DNA from: Paenibacillus sp. FSL H7-0331
GTDB taxonomy: Bacteria; Bacillota; Bacilli; Paenibacillales; NBRC-103111
Length of the DNA: 64,000 nt
Reading direction: 5' to 3'
Assembly (NCBI RefSeq): GCF_001956045.1
Contig: NZ_MRTH01000018.1
Span: 1 to 64,000, forward strand
A program made the translations under genes and the position numbers. Within the stretch, counting starts at the first letter, position 1; every line of letters starts with the position of its first letter. The notes below the pieces were generated by a model. It was not told where the DNA came from and searched no databases. It worked only from the letters and a program-made list of their open reading frames with translations. Of this stretch, positions 18,749-29,313 are shown in pieces.

Positions 18749-20119
18749 TCAATCAATCCTCACCTGTGACGCAGGATGATCCGATGGTGTATGCGGACCG
18801 TGATTGAATAGATTATCGCGTAAGGTTCCCGGTTTATAGGAGGTTTGTATACTTCCCCGGCGCTGCAGCTCAGGAACGACCTCATCAATAAATTCACAGA
18901 TGCTTTTTCCGCGAACCGCATAGGCCAAGTTAAATCCATCGACACCGGTGCTTTCAACGAATGCTTCCATATAATCGGCAATCTGCTGGGGTGAGCCGAC
19001 GGTTACATTACCCGCTCCGCCAAACGCATACAACTCCGCCAGCTCTTCTGTTGTCCAGCGTTTGCCTTCATCTAAACGCCGCAAATAATCCGCTATGTAC
19101 TGGCTGCCATTGCTTTTCTTTCTGATATAAGCAAGCAGCTCATCCGGGGTATAGGCAGATAAATCAATGCCGGACCATGAGGACAATAGAGCAAGCGTGC
19201 CTTCTGTACTGACATAACGTACATATTCAGCAAACTTCGTTTTCGCTTCCGCTTCAGTAGGCGCCACAACAGGTACAAACCGCGGGAAGAAACGAAGCTG
19301 CTGTGGGTCACGTCCTGCTGCTTCTGCTTTATTTCGAATATCTTGCACGAGAAAGCGTGTTTCCTCCACCGTCATCGCATTCAGGAAGATGCATTCCGCA
19401 TGCTGCGCCGCAAACTGACGACCACGGGTCGAAGAACCCGCTTGGAACAGTACAGGCGTTCGCTGCGGCGAAGGCTCGCACAAATGAATGCCTGGTTCCT
19501 TGAAGAAAGTGCCTTTATGCCGAATCTCGTGTATTTTGGCTGGATCGGTGTACACCCGGTTTATCCTATCGCGTACAACCGCATCAGACTCCCAGCTGCA
19601 TTGCCACAGCTTGTAGCATACATTCAGGAATTCGTCCCCACGATCGTAACGCGTATCGTGCTCCATCTGCTCAGTTAAGCTGAAATTCAATGCTGCACTA
19701 TTTAAATTCGAAGTCACGATGTTCCAGCCAATACGACCGTTCGTTAGATGGTCAAGCGTGGACATCTTACGCGCTAATGCATAAGGATGATCGTAGGTAA
19801 TTGAAGAGGTGACGACAAAACCCAAATGCTCGGTCACCGCAGCCATCGCCGGGATCAGATAGGAAGGATCGTTGATGGGCAAGCTCATTCCTTCGCTGAC
19901 CGCCGTATCTCTGCTGTTCTTATAAGTACTGAATGTCCCCAGTGCATCAGCGAAAAATATGGCATCAAACCTGCCCCTCTCCAGCAGCTGTGCAAGCTCA
20001 GTCCAATAGGACAGCTCCTTGTAATCGGAGGCTCTGCTGTCGGGATGCGTCCACAATCCGATATTATCGACCGTCGGACAATTTTTTTCAATAAAATTGA
20101 GACCGATTCGTTTACTCAT
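18749..20119 (-). CDS. NtaA/SnaA/DszA-family flavin monooxygenase (paralogue D)
   Basis: A 456-residue flavin monooxygenase with the full set of family blocks: SKRIGLNFIEK, FDAIFFADALG, PYALARKMSTLDHL, GRIGWNIVTSNLNSAALNF, CYKLWQCSWESDAV, LCEPSPQRTPVLFQAGSSTR and HAECIFLNAMTVEET. By eye it resembles paralogues A and B more than E, notably in LFQAGSS and GNVTVGSPQQIADYMEAF. Upstream is the YciI-rhodanese gene and downstream the stand-alone YciI gene. The substrate is unknown. Differences among the five copies lie mainly in the insertion after the NVVTS block and in the C-terminal tail, which in this family shape the substrate pocket. Confidence 0.93.
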   Translation of the reverse strand: MSKRIGLNFIEKNCPTVDNIGLWTHPDSRASDYKELSYWTELAQLLERGRFDAIFFADALGTFSTYKNSRDTAVSEGMSLPINDPSYLIPAMAAVTEHLGFVVTSSITYDHPYALARKMSTLDHLTNGRIGWNIVTSNLNSAALNFSLTEQMEHDTRYDRGDEFLNVCYKLWQCSWESDAVVRDRINRVYTDPAKIHEIRHKGTFFKEPGIHLCEPSPQRTPVLFQAGSSTRGRQFAAQHAECIFLNAMTVEETRFLVQDIRNKAEAAGRDPQQLRFFPRFVPVVAPTEAEAKTKFAEYVRYVSTEGTLALLSSWSGIDLSAYTPDELLAYIRKKSNGSQYIADYLRRLDEGKRWTTEELAELYAFGGAGNVTVGSPQQIADYMEAFVESTGVDGFNLAYAVRGKSICEFIDEVVPELQRRGSIQTSYKPGTLRDNLFNHGPHTPSDHPASQVRID

Positions 20120-20178
20120 GCTGATATCCTACTTTCCATGAGGAATAACAATCTTCATTGGTATAAAAAGGATTGGAA

Positions 20179-20763
20179 CTAACGCAGCTCTTTCCAAGCG
20201 GTCATCCCGCCAGCTACGTTCACCAATCCCGTGTAGTCGTTGGACAGCAGCCATTCGCATGCTTTCAGGCTTCTACGGCCGCCTCTGCATACGAAGAATA
20301 ACTCGCCAGCCGGTTGAATTTCCGTATGTCTATGCTCCAGATCGCCAAGACGGATGTGTATGGCACCTGGTATTGTACCTTCAGCAACCTCATGGTCCTC
20401 ACGGACATCGAAGATCGTCAGCTTCTCGCCGTTCTCTATGCGTTCCTGCAGGTGAGCGGCAGTAATCTCACGAATACCTCCAAGCCCCGTATGAGGAGCC
20501 CATCTGACGTCCCAATGATAAAATTCATATGCTCTAACACCATGTACGACAAATGGATCCTTCTCGATCAGCGCTTGCACTTCGTCTGAGGAATTACCTC
20601 GATAAATAACGAGTCCACCCCCAGCCGGGCCGTTTAACAAACGTCCGTTGCCACTTACCTTGCCTTCCAGACGCAGCTGACTTAAATACTCAATATGCGC
20701 TTCCAGATAAACCGGTGCCAATTCCTGATTAGCCGGCTTCATCCATACAGCATAATACGCCAT
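20179..20763 (-). CDS. YciI-rhodanese fusion protein
   Basis: A 194-residue two-domain protein. Residues 1-90 are a YciI domain (MAYYAVWMKP start, GNGRLLNGPAGG, EKDPFVVHG). Residues 98-194 are a rhodanese domain with FDVREDHEVAEGTIPGA and the active-site loop CRGGRRS (Cys159). Single-domain rhodaneses carry persulfide sulfur. The start at 20763 follows GGAGGAGATAGG and is preferred over 20790. In a cluster with oxidative flavin enzymes and MetY, the fusion hints that a product is handled by the YciI domain and sulfur is taken up by the rhodanese cysteine. That chemistry is inference. Confidence 0.9.
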   Translation of the reverse strand: MAYYAVWMKPANQELAPVYLEAHIEYLSQLRLEGKVSGNGRLLNGPAGGGLVIYRGNSSDEVQALIEKDPFVVHGVRAYEFYHWDVRWAPHTGLGGIREITAAHLQERIENGEKLTIFDVREDHEVAEGTIPGAIHIRLGDLEHRHTEIQPAGELFFVCRGGRRSLKACEWLLSNDYTGLVNVAGGMTAWKELR

Positions 20764-20808
20764 CCTATCTCCTCCAAACCTAATATTCAAAACAAGCCCA
20801 TGCTCAGC

Positions 20809-22182
20809 TTACTTTTTTGTACCTACAGCTTCAGCAAGTTGCCGACCTGGATGATCGTCTCGCAGGTAAGGTCCTTCGCCGAAAATTTTCTCCCGATACG
20901 TCCCATCCCCATACTCCCTCTGCACAAGTCCTCTGCGCTGAAGCTCGGGTACGACCAAATCGACAAATGCATTAATCGTTCCCGGTTGGATAATGTGACC
21001 GATATTAAACCCGTCGACACCGGTCTGTGCGATAAAATCCTCAATCGTATCGGCGATTTGCTCCGGGCTCCCGATAGTTAATGAACTCGTACCGAAGGCG
21101 AAGAAATTGGCCAGTTCCTCTGCGGACCACTTCTTGTCCGGATCGGACCGTTTCCACGTCTCAATAATACCGCGATTGTCGCGCTTCTCGACAAATTCAA
21201 GCAGCTTGTCATCGCCAAGCTTGAAGAAATCGATTCCTGACCATGCCCCTAACAGTGCAAATATGCCCTCAGTGCTGGAATATTGAAGAAAGCTCTCATA
21301 ACGACTTTGCGCTTCAGTTTCGGTACGTCCTACAATCGGCGTGAGCTTTGGAAAAAACAATACCTTAGCAGGATCGCGTCCCTGCTTCTCAGCCCGTTCA
21401 CGTATATCCTGCACGATGAAGCGGGTAGCCTCGATCGTAGGCGTATTCAGAAAAATGCATTCCGCATGCTTGGCGGCAAATTCTCTGCCCCTTGCTGAAT
21501 TACCAGCCTGAAACAACATCGGAGTCCGTTGAGGCGACGGCTCGCTGAGATGAATGCCTTGAACCTGAAAAAACGTTCCTTGATGATTGATATCGTGCAC
21601 TTTGGAGGGATCGGTATAGATGCGTCGCTCCTTGTCCTGCACGACCGCGTCTTTCTCCCAGCTTGCTTCCCACAGCTTGTAGACGACATCCATATATTCA
21701 TCCCCGCGATCATAGCGCTCTATCAGACCAAGCTGCTCTTCCAAACCGTAGTTTTTGGCAGCACTGTCCAGATTCGAGGTGACAATATTCCAGCCAACCC
21801 TGCCTTTAGTCAAATGATCCAGCGTGGACAGCTTGCGTGCCAATGCATAGGGATGCTCATACGTTGTGGAGAAGGTAGCCGCAAAGCCAAGATGCTTGGT
21901 CGCTGCGGCCATCGCCGGGATCAAATAACTGGGGTCATTTAAAGGAACCTGGATCGCTTGACGGATCGCAGTGTCCATATTGCCCTGATAAACATCATAC
22001 ACACCGAGCATATCAGCAAAAAAGATTGCATCGAACTTGCCTCGTTCCAAGGTTTGGGCCAGCTCAACCCAGTACTTCAGACTGGTATATTCATAGCTCC
22101 GGTCTTCCGGGTGAGCCCATAAGCCTGGTGATGCGGTTGGACCTGAAATCGTGACAGCGTTCAAATAGATTCTTTTATTCAT
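20809..22182 (-). CDS. NtaA/SnaA/DszA-family flavin monooxygenase (paralogue C)
   Basis: A 457-residue flavin monooxygenase. Key blocks are NKRIYLNAVT, FDAIFFADMLGVYDVY, PYALARKLSTLDHL, GRVGWNIVTSNLDSAAKNY, YKLWEASWEKDAV, LSEPSPQRTPMLFQAGNSAR and TSSLTIGSPEQIADTIEDF. By eye it is closest to paralogue E in its C-terminal half (FAFGTSSLTIGSPEQ in both). It is the first gene after the importer's binding protein, 20 bp away, so in the inferred order of action it may meet the imported compound first. A flavin reductase partner is not encoded next to it. Confidence 0.93.
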   Translation of the reverse strand: MNKRIYLNAVTISGPTASPGLWAHPEDRSYEYTSLKYWVELAQTLERGKFDAIFFADMLGVYDVYQGNMDTAIRQAIQVPLNDPSYLIPAMAAATKHLGFAATFSTTYEHPYALARKLSTLDHLTKGRVGWNIVTSNLDSAAKNYGLEEQLGLIERYDRGDEYMDVVYKLWEASWEKDAVVQDKERRIYTDPSKVHDINHQGTFFQVQGIHLSEPSPQRTPMLFQAGNSARGREFAAKHAECIFLNTPTIEATRFIVQDIRERAEKQGRDPAKVLFFPKLTPIVGRTETEAQSRYESFLQYSSTEGIFALLGAWSGIDFFKLGDDKLLEFVEKRDNRGIIETWKRSDPDKKWSAEELANFFAFGTSSLTIGSPEQIADTIEDFIAQTGVDGFNIGHIIQPGTINAFVDLVVPELQRRGLVQREYGDGTYREKIFGEGPYLRDDHPGRQLAEAVGTKK

Positions 22183-22202
22183 AGTAGGAAATCCGCCTTT
22201 TT

Positions 22203-23279
22203 TTATTTTTTCGGCAAGAAACTCGTATTGAATGCTTGTTGAACATCTTCATTTTTCTTCAGTTGACCGATATCCTGCAATTGTTTGCTCAGTTCCTGCC
22301 ACCGTTCCAGCGACATATAGCCTACACCTTTGGTCGCCGCATCTCCACCGTAGATGAAATCTTTTTGCAGCTTTCCTTCATTCACGAGGTAATCGACGGA
22401 ATTTTCCTTATTGGCTTCATTTAACACTTTAGCAACCTCTTCTATATTATCCTTGTAGTAATCCCAGCCTTTGACTGAAGCTTGTACATAAGCTTTAACG
22501 ACGTCCGGATGCTCTTTCAAATATTTCTCGGAAGTAATGATAATGCTGTAATAAGGACGGTACCCGGAATCAGCAACGAGCAGGGCATCAACATCAATAT
22601 TTTGTTGCTTCAGGCTATAGGGAGTATTGGTCGTATAGCCTTGTGTGAGCGCCTTTGGATCGTTAACAAAATTCGTGTATTGGCCAGTAAACTGTACCTC
22701 TTTAACACTGTCCAGCTTGTAGGATTTCTTTAAATAAGTCCAATATGCGGCGGTCAAAGCAGCATACACCGTACGACCGTTCAAATCAGAAAAGCTTTTA
22801 ATATTGTCGCCCTTGTGGAAGAAAATCGCTGATGGGCTTTTCTGCAAAAAGGCTGCTACACCCACGATAGGAATACCCTGCTCCCTCGCAATAAGGATAG
22901 AATCCGCACTGGCAAGTCCGAACTCTGCCTGCCCGGCAGCAACGATCTGTACAGCCGATACCTGCGCACCACCTGGTTTAATAGTCACATCCAGGTTGCT
23001 ATCCTTATAAAAGCCTTTGGCTGAAGCAGCATACAGACCGGCGTGTGTGGATTGGGCGAACCAGTCGAGAACCTGGGTAACCTTCGTTTTTTCTTTTAAA
23101 ATGGAGTCCGAAGCTGGAGCTGTGCTGCCTGTCGGTGGTGCTGTTGCGGCTGTAGGTGCTTTGGTTGGCTCTGACGGAGCCGTAGGGGCGGCAGCAGGTT
23201 TGGGCGTGCTTCCGCAAGCGGCCAATATTTGGACTGATAATAAGGAGACAATGAGCAAGCTTACATTTTTTTTCAACAT
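22203..23279 (-). CDS. ABC transporter substrate-binding lipoprotein, NMT1/SsuA-like
   Basis: A 358-residue extracytoplasmic lipoprotein. The signal peptide ends in LAAC (residues 19-22), so Cys22 is lipid-anchored, and a Pro/Ala/Thr-rich linker runs to about residue 58. The mature part has the NMT1/THI5-like pattern: TKVTQVLDWFAQSTHAGLYAA, QAEFGLASADSILIAREQGIP and the hinge region NGRTVYAAL. Relatives bind aliphatic sulfonates, taurine, thiamine pyrimidine precursors or nitrate. With the permease and ATPase genes upstream it completes an importer whose cargo presumably feeds the flanking monooxygenases. Which ligand is bound cannot be read from the sequence. Confidence 0.93.
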   Translation of the reverse strand: MLKKNVSLLIVSLLSVQILAACGSTPKPAAAPTAPSEPTKAPTAATAPPTGSTAPASDSILKEKTKVTQVLDWFAQSTHAGLYAASAKGFYKDSNLDVTIKPGGAQVSAVQIVAAGQAEFGLASADSILIAREQGIPIVGVAAFLQKSPSAIFFHKGDNIKSFSDLNGRTVYAALTAAYWTYLKKSYKLDSVKEVQFTGQYTNFVNDPKALTQGYTTNTPYSLKQQNIDVDALLVADSGYRPYYSIIITSEKYLKEHPDVVKAYVQASVKGWDYYKDNIEEVAKVLNEANKENSVDYLVNEGKLQKDFIYGGDAATKGVGYMSLERWQELSKQLQDIGQLKKNEDVQQAFNTSFLPKK

Positions 23280-23305
23280 GGTTATTCCTCCGTAGGTGTA
23301 AATGA

Positions 23306-24094
23306 TTAATTTTCTGTCTTCATTTCTGATTCATGCCAAGAGCTTAATAACCTTTTTGCAAGTGCATTGACGAAAAGAAAAAACGAGATGCCAAGCAGTG
23401 AAGCGGTGAGGCCGCAAGCAAATAAATAAGGTGTCTGCAGCCGCATGGCTGCAAAAGTAATCGAAAAGCCAAGCCCGCCATTGCTGCCACCGATACCGGC
23501 AATGTACTCACCTACAATAGCTCCAATAACGGATAATGTGCATGATATTTTCATCCCACCAACGATATATGGCAAGGCAGCAGGAATACGCAGCTTCCAC
23601 ATCCTCTGCCAGCCATTGGCATTGTAGAGGTAGAACAGGTTTTTCAAATTTTGCTCGGTGGAGTGAAGCCCGATCAGCGTATTGGACAGCATCGGAAAAA
23701 ATCCAATAAGGAACGCAATAGTAACAATCGCATTGAACCCCGGACCCAACCAGATGACAATAATCGGTACAATCGCAACGATAGGGATCGTTTGCAATAC
23801 GATTGCATAAGGATACACGCTGCGTTCGATGATTCTTGAGCTGGCTAACAGAATAGCACCGGCAACTCCAATGACCAGACTAAGGACAAACCCAAGCACC
23901 GATTCTAAAGCGGTAGTTAATGCCGCATGCCACAAGTCAGCTCCATTATCCAATACGGCTGCAAACACATCAGTCGGTTTGGGTAGTAAAAAAACAGGTG
24001 TACCCAGCAGCTGTAGAATGAATTGCCAGCAGGCAATGAATAGGATAAAGGCTAGTAAAGGCGGTAACAATCCGGAACGCAATCGCCCTGACAA
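23306..24094 (-). CDS. ABC transporter permease, SsuC/TauC-like
   Basis: A 262-residue integral membrane protein with six predicted helices. The cytoplasmic coupling (EAA) loop is seen as NANGWQRMWKLRIPAALPYIV. Other family features are LQTIPIVAIVPIIVIWLG and GEYIAGIGGSNGGLGF. It forms the channel of the importer with the ATPase gene upstream (24-bp gap) and the lipoprotein gene downstream (26-bp gap). As the family works, two copies pair with two ATPase subunits. Confidence 0.93.
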   Translation of the reverse strand: MSGRLRSGLLPPLLAFILFIACWQFILQLLGTPVFLLPKPTDVFAAVLDNGADLWHAALTTALESVLGFVLSLVIGVAGAILLASSRIIERSVYPYAIVLQTIPIVAIVPIIVIWLGPGFNAIVTIAFLIGFFPMLSNTLIGLHSTEQNLKNLFYLYNANGWQRMWKLRIPAALPYIVGGMKISCTLSVIGAIVGEYIAGIGGSNGGLGFSITFAAMRLQTPYLFACGLTASLLGISFFLFVNALAKRLLSSWHESEMKTEN

Positions 24095-24118
24095 ATGACA
24101 CTCCCCCCTCTCTGTAAG

Positions 24119-24928
24119 TTAATGACGAAGAACTGCGTTGACCCGGGAAGCTAATTCATTGAATTGAGGGCTGGTACGAAAATCCTCCTGTCGTGAAGCC
24201 GAGGTGTGTACATCAATTTGACCGACGATTCGGCCTGGTCGGGGTGTCATCACGGCAATTCGCGTTGAAAGATACACAGCTTCGAATACGTTATGTGTTA
24301 CGAACAATACCGTCATTCGCGGATTGGCTGACCTGATGCCGAGTAATTCCTGCTGCAGCGTCTGTCGGGTAAGTTCGTCCAACGCACCAAACGGTTCATC
24401 CATCAATAACAGGTCCGGTTGAGCAACGAGCGAGCGGGCGATAGACACTCTCATCTTCATACCGCCAGACAGCTCCCGGGGTAATGATTTGGAATAGTCC
24501 TTCAACCCGACCAACTCCAGCACACGCAGCGATTCCTCGGTCCGCTGTTTGCGTGATATCCCCTTAAGCTCAAGCGGCAGTGCAACATTATCCAGTACAT
24601 TGCACCAAGGCATAAGCGTTGCATCCTGAAACACGTAAGCAAGGCGTCCGCTCTTTCGCGCTGAATCCGCTGTGCCACCCATCACCTGCAGATTGCCTCC
24701 GCTCGGTTCGCTCAAGCCCGCAATCATCCGCAAAATCGTTGATTTGCCGCAGCCGGACGGACCGACAAAGGAAATAAACTCACCTTCTCGCACCAGAAGA
24801 TTCGCGTCTTGTACGGCAATGGTATGATTAGCATATTTCTTCTCCACTCGTTCCAGTTGGACAAGGGGTTGAGCCAAACTATGCTCAGGATCCTCGATGG
24901 TTACATTCACATCCCTGTTATTATGCAT
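24119..24928 (-). CDS. ABC transporter ATP-binding protein, SsuB/TauB-like
   Basis: A 269-residue importer ATPase. Walker A is GPSGCGKST (residues 56-64), the signature is LSGGM (153-157), Walker B is LLLMDEP (173-179) and the switch His is in FVTHNVFEAV. The QDATLMPW Q-loop is typical of the nitrate/sulfonate/taurine group. A 20-residue N-terminal extension precedes the usual start. It is the first gene of the transporter set; an 86-bp AT-rich gap separates it from metY upstream and could hold a promoter, though no convincing one was seen. Confidence 0.93.
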   Translation of the reverse strand: MHNNRDVNVTIEDPEHSLAQPLVQLERVEKKYANHTIAVQDANLLVREGEFISFVGPSGCGKSTILRMIAGLSEPSGGNLQVMGGTADSARKSGRLAYVFQDATLMPWCNVLDNVALPLELKGISRKQRTEESLRVLELVGLKDYSKSLPRELSGGMKMRVSIARSLVAQPDLLLMDEPFGALDELTRQTLQQELLGIRSANPRMTVLFVTHNVFEAVYLSTRIAVMTPRPGRIVGQIDVHTSASRQEDFRTSPQFNELASRVNAVLRH

Positions 24929-25014
24929 GCCGTTTCCCCCCTCTTAAATAACTTAACTTATTGTTATAGTCGGATTTAATGCAATGCAATCCATTACTAA
25001 TTGAAGCCTTCGTA

Positions 25015-26316
<1,302 letters not shown>

Positions 26317-26363
26317 TCATCCTCCTCATAATGGTTAACTTGTGATGACATTCATTTCTTAAC

Positions 26364-27686
26364 CTAGCCCAAGAGCTTGTGGCGAAACACACCTGTAGCA
26401 TACTCGTTTTGAACACGTCCCCTGTGTTGTAACACCGGAACGACCTTGCTTACGAATTGTTCGAACGTTTCCGATCGGGTCGCATAAGCGATGTTATAGC
26501 CATCTACTCCCGTATGATCCATAAACTGTTCCAGCTGATCGGCAATTTGCTCAGGCGTACCGACACGTAATGACCCTACACCGCCAAAGGCAAAATATTT
26601 AGACAGCTGTTCAATCCCCCATTCCTCGTCCCCACCATTTCGCTTGAAAAACTCAAACAAATAATTGGTTCCACTACGCTGCTCGCCCTTACGAATAAAA
26701 GCCAACAGTTCATCGGAACTGACCGTGGAGAAATCTACGCCAGTCCACACCGATAATAGGGATAACGCACCTTCCGGACTGGAATATGCCAACAAGTTAT
26801 GTAGTTCTTGCTGAGCCTCTACCTCCGTTGCGCCGATCACCGGGTTGATTTTCGGGAAAAAGAGTACCTCCTCGGGATTACGTCCGTATCGCTCAGCCCT
26901 CTGACGAATATCCTGGACAAGAAATTTCGTTTCATTCTCTGTCATTGCATTCAGGAAAATGCACTCGGCATGTTTGGCAGCGAACTCTCGCCCTCTATCG
27001 GAGGAGCCTGCCTGGAACAGCACCGGTGTACGCTGTGGAGAAGGCTCGCATAAATGGATCCCCGGTACTTTAAAATATTTACCTTCGTGGCCGATTTCAT
27101 GTACTTTAGCGGGATCGGCGTAAATGCGGTTGATTCGATCACGCACAACAGCGCCGTCCTCCCAGCTTTCCTCCCATAGCTTATGGCATACTTCCAGGTA
27201 TTCGTCTCCCCGATTGTACCGCTCATCATGGTCCAGCTGCTCCAAACCGTAATTACGAGCTGTGCTATCCAGATTGGACATCACCATATTCCAGCCCAAT
27301 CGACCGTCAGTGAGATGGTCAAGCGTCGACATTTTACGTGCCAAAGCGTAGGGATGCTCGTATGATAACGAAGCCGTCAGCACGAACCCCAGATGTTCAG
27401 TGGCAGCAGCCATAGCCGGGATCGCATAGGATGGATCATTTATAGGAAAATACATTCCTTCCCGTACCGCTGTATCTCTGCTGCCTTGATAGACATCGTA
27501 CACCCCAAGTATATCTGCAAAAAACAAAGCGTCGAACTTTCCTCTTTCCAGAGTTTGAGCGAGCTCAATCCAATAATCCAAATCCTTGTAACGTTCTACC
27601 CGATTACCGGGGTACAGCCATAGTCCAGCATTATCCTGCACGGGATTGGCCATTTCTACCGCATTTAATCGCATACGCTTTGCCAT
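26364..27686 (-). CDS. NtaA/SnaA/DszA-family flavin monooxygenase (paralogue B)
   Basis: About 440 residues, the shortest of the five copies because it ends soon after FRHKLLG and lacks the tail with the HPG motif. Blocks seen are AKRMRLNAVEM, FDALFFADILGVYDVY, PYALARKMSTLDHL, GRLGWNMVMSNLDSTARNY, LCEPSPQRTPVLFQAGSSDR and GVGSLRVGTPEQIADQLEQF. The usual NVVTS is NMVMS here. The ATG at 27686 is preferred to 27701, with GGTGGTGATTAGA before it. It has its own sigma-A promoter (27784-27812) with a TetR-type palindrome 8 bp upstream. It is followed closely by metY. Confidence 0.93.
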   Translation of the reverse strand: MAKRMRLNAVEMANPVQDNAGLWLYPGNRVERYKDLDYWIELAQTLERGKFDALFFADILGVYDVYQGSRDTAVREGMYFPINDPSYAIPAMAAATEHLGFVLTASLSYEHPYALARKMSTLDHLTDGRLGWNMVMSNLDSTARNYGLEQLDHDERYNRGDEYLEVCHKLWEESWEDGAVVRDRINRIYADPAKVHEIGHEGKYFKVPGIHLCEPSPQRTPVLFQAGSSDRGREFAAKHAECIFLNAMTENETKFLVQDIRQRAERYGRNPEEVLFFPKINPVIGATEVEAQQELHNLLAYSSPEGALSLLSVWTGVDFSTVSSDELLAFIRKGEQRSGTNYLFEFFKRNGGDEEWGIEQLSKYFAFGGVGSLRVGTPEQIADQLEQFMDHTGVDGYNIAYATRSETFEQFVSKVVPVLQHRGRVQNEYATGVFRHKLLG

Positions 27687-27783
27687 TCTAATCACCACCA
27701 TGTCCGCTGATTATGATCAGCTTTCATCGATCTCCTCTCTAATTATTTTTTATTCCAAGTATTTCGATGCGATTTAATTAATA

Positions 27784-27812
27784 TCAATATAAGGGATGCA
27801 TAAAATTCTGTC
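27784..27812 (-). promoter_or_regulatory. Sigma-A promoter of paralogue B
   Basis: In minus-strand sense: TTGACA (27807-27812), a 17-bp spacer, and TATATT (27784-27789). It is near-consensus and lies about 100 bp upstream of the paralogue B start codon. Confidence 0.8.
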
Positions 27813-27820
27813 AATTAAAA

Positions 27821-27836
27821 TTATACAAACGTATGT
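27821..27836. promoter_or_regulatory. Palindromic operator upstream of the paralogue B promoter
   Basis: ATACAAACGTATGTAT is a 16-bp palindrome with one mismatched pair. It lies 8 bp upstream of the -35 box. The exact reverse complement occurs at 29314-29329 in the same position relative to the paralogue A promoter. The nearby TetR protein (29378-29974) is the obvious candidate binder. Confidence 0.75.
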
Positions 27837-27846
27837 ATAAGTTAAT

Positions 27847-29217
27847 TTATGGAAATAACTGCACTTGTTTACCGGGATGATCAGCCGGCAATTGACTGCC
27901 TGAACCGAACAGCTTATGGCGCAGAGTACCTGTCTGGTACTCGGTTTGAACACGACCGCGATTTTGCAAAATCGGAACAACTTGCTCGGCAAATTCAACA
28001 ATACCTGATGGTCTGACCATGTAAGAGATGTTAAAGCCGTCCACATCCGTTTCATCGATAAAACGTTCCATGTAATCGGCAATTTGCTCTGGTGTCCCTG
28101 CCGTTACACCTCCCAAGCCTCCGAAAGCAAACAGTTTGGCGAGTTCCGATAGTGTCCATTTTTTGTCCTTGTCATACCGGTACAAGGAATCCGCTGTATG
28201 CTGGGTTCCGGTCCCTCTTTTTTCCAAAAACTGCAGCAGTTCCTCTTCCTTATAGGCAGACAAATCGATACCGGTCCATGAAGAAACCAGAGCCAGTGTG
28301 CCCTCGGTGCTAACATGGGATAAATAATCGGCAAGTCTCGCCTTAGCCTCCTCTTCGGTTGCACCAATAACGGGAAGCAGCCTGGGATAGAACTTGATAC
28401 CTATCGGATCGCGTCCCAACTGCTCGACACGCCTGCGAATATCAGCGGTCAGGAACTTCGTTTCCTCGGAGGTAATGGCATTCAGAAAAATACATTCTGC
28501 ATGCTTGGCAGCAAATTCCCTGCCTCGTTCCGACGAGCCAGCTTGAAACAATACCGGAGTCCGCTGCGCAGAAGGCTCACATAGATGAATGCCCGGAACA
28601 CGGAAAAATTTACCCTCATGCTGAATATCGTGCACCTTCGATGGATCGGTATAAACGCGAGCTTGGCGGTCACGAATTACCGCGTCGTCCTCCCAACTGC
28701 GTTCCCATAGCTTGTAGCAGACCTCAAGAAACTCGTCACCCCGGTCATACCTTACATCATGGTCCAGTTGGTCCACCAGGCCAAAGTTTAAAGCAGCGCT
28801 CTTCAAATTCGAAGTAACCACGTTCCAGGCGATACGACCATCTGTCAGATGATCAAGCGTCGTCATCTTACGAGCGAGTGAATAAGGATGATCGTAAGTA
28901 ATGGAACAAGTTACGGTAAAACCCAAATGACTTGTAACAGAAGCCATCGCCGGAATGAAATAGGTCGGATCGTTTTTCGGTACACTCATTGCCTCACGCA
29001 CAGCTACGTCCTTGCTGTTCTGATAGGTGGTCAGGACGCCGAGTGCATCCGGAAAAAACACCGTATCGAATTTGGCACGTTCGAGTAATTGAGCCAGCTC
29101 AACCCAATACGATAAATCCTTATATCGTTCCGTATGATCATCCGGATGTGTCCACAAATAAGTTGCCCCAGTCGGGGAACTATGCTCGATTAAATTCAAT
29201 CCAATTCGTTTGCCCAT
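27847..29217 (-). CDS. NtaA/SnaA/DszA-family flavin monooxygenase (paralogue A)
   Basis: A 456-residue enzyme when started at the ATG at 29217 (MGKRIGLNLIEH), which aligns with the other copies; an ATG at 29250 would add 11 residues. Blocks seen are FDTVFFPDALG, PYSLARKMTTLDHL, GRIAWNVVTSNLKSAALNF, CYKLWERSWEDDAV and LCEPSAQRTPVLFQAGSSER. The common GW before N is AW here, and SPQ is SAQ. It is the first gene after tetR, with its own promoter and palindromic operator. By eye it is closest to paralogue D. Confidence 0.93.
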   Translation of the reverse strand: MGKRIGLNLIEHSSPTGATYLWTHPDDHTERYKDLSYWVELAQLLERAKFDTVFFPDALGVLTTYQNSKDVAVREAMSVPKNDPTYFIPAMASVTSHLGFTVTCSITYDHPYSLARKMTTLDHLTDGRIAWNVVTSNLKSAALNFGLVDQLDHDVRYDRGDEFLEVCYKLWERSWEDDAVIRDRQARVYTDPSKVHDIQHEGKFFRVPGIHLCEPSAQRTPVLFQAGSSERGREFAAKHAECIFLNAITSEETKFLTADIRRRVEQLGRDPIGIKFYPRLLPVIGATEEEAKARLADYLSHVSTEGTLALVSSWTGIDLSAYKEEELLQFLEKRGTGTQHTADSLYRYDKDKKWTLSELAKLFAFGGLGGVTAGTPEQIADYMERFIDETDVDGFNISYMVRPSGIVEFAEQVVPILQNRGRVQTEYQTGTLRHKLFGSGSQLPADHPGKQVQLFP

Positions 29218-29277
29218 ACAGTGCCTGCCCTTCTTATCCATTAATATCATACTATTCCGCTATGATTAATAATTAAT

Positions 29278-29306
29278 AGAATACAGCCATCTCCAATAGC
29301 TGTCAA
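29278..29306 (-). promoter_or_regulatory. Sigma-A promoter of paralogue A
   Basis: In minus-strand sense: TTGACA (29301-29306), a 17-bp spacer, and TATTCT (29278-29283), about 60 bp upstream of the start codon. The layout matches the paralogue B promoter. Confidence 0.8.
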
Positions 29307-29313
29307 CAAAATT

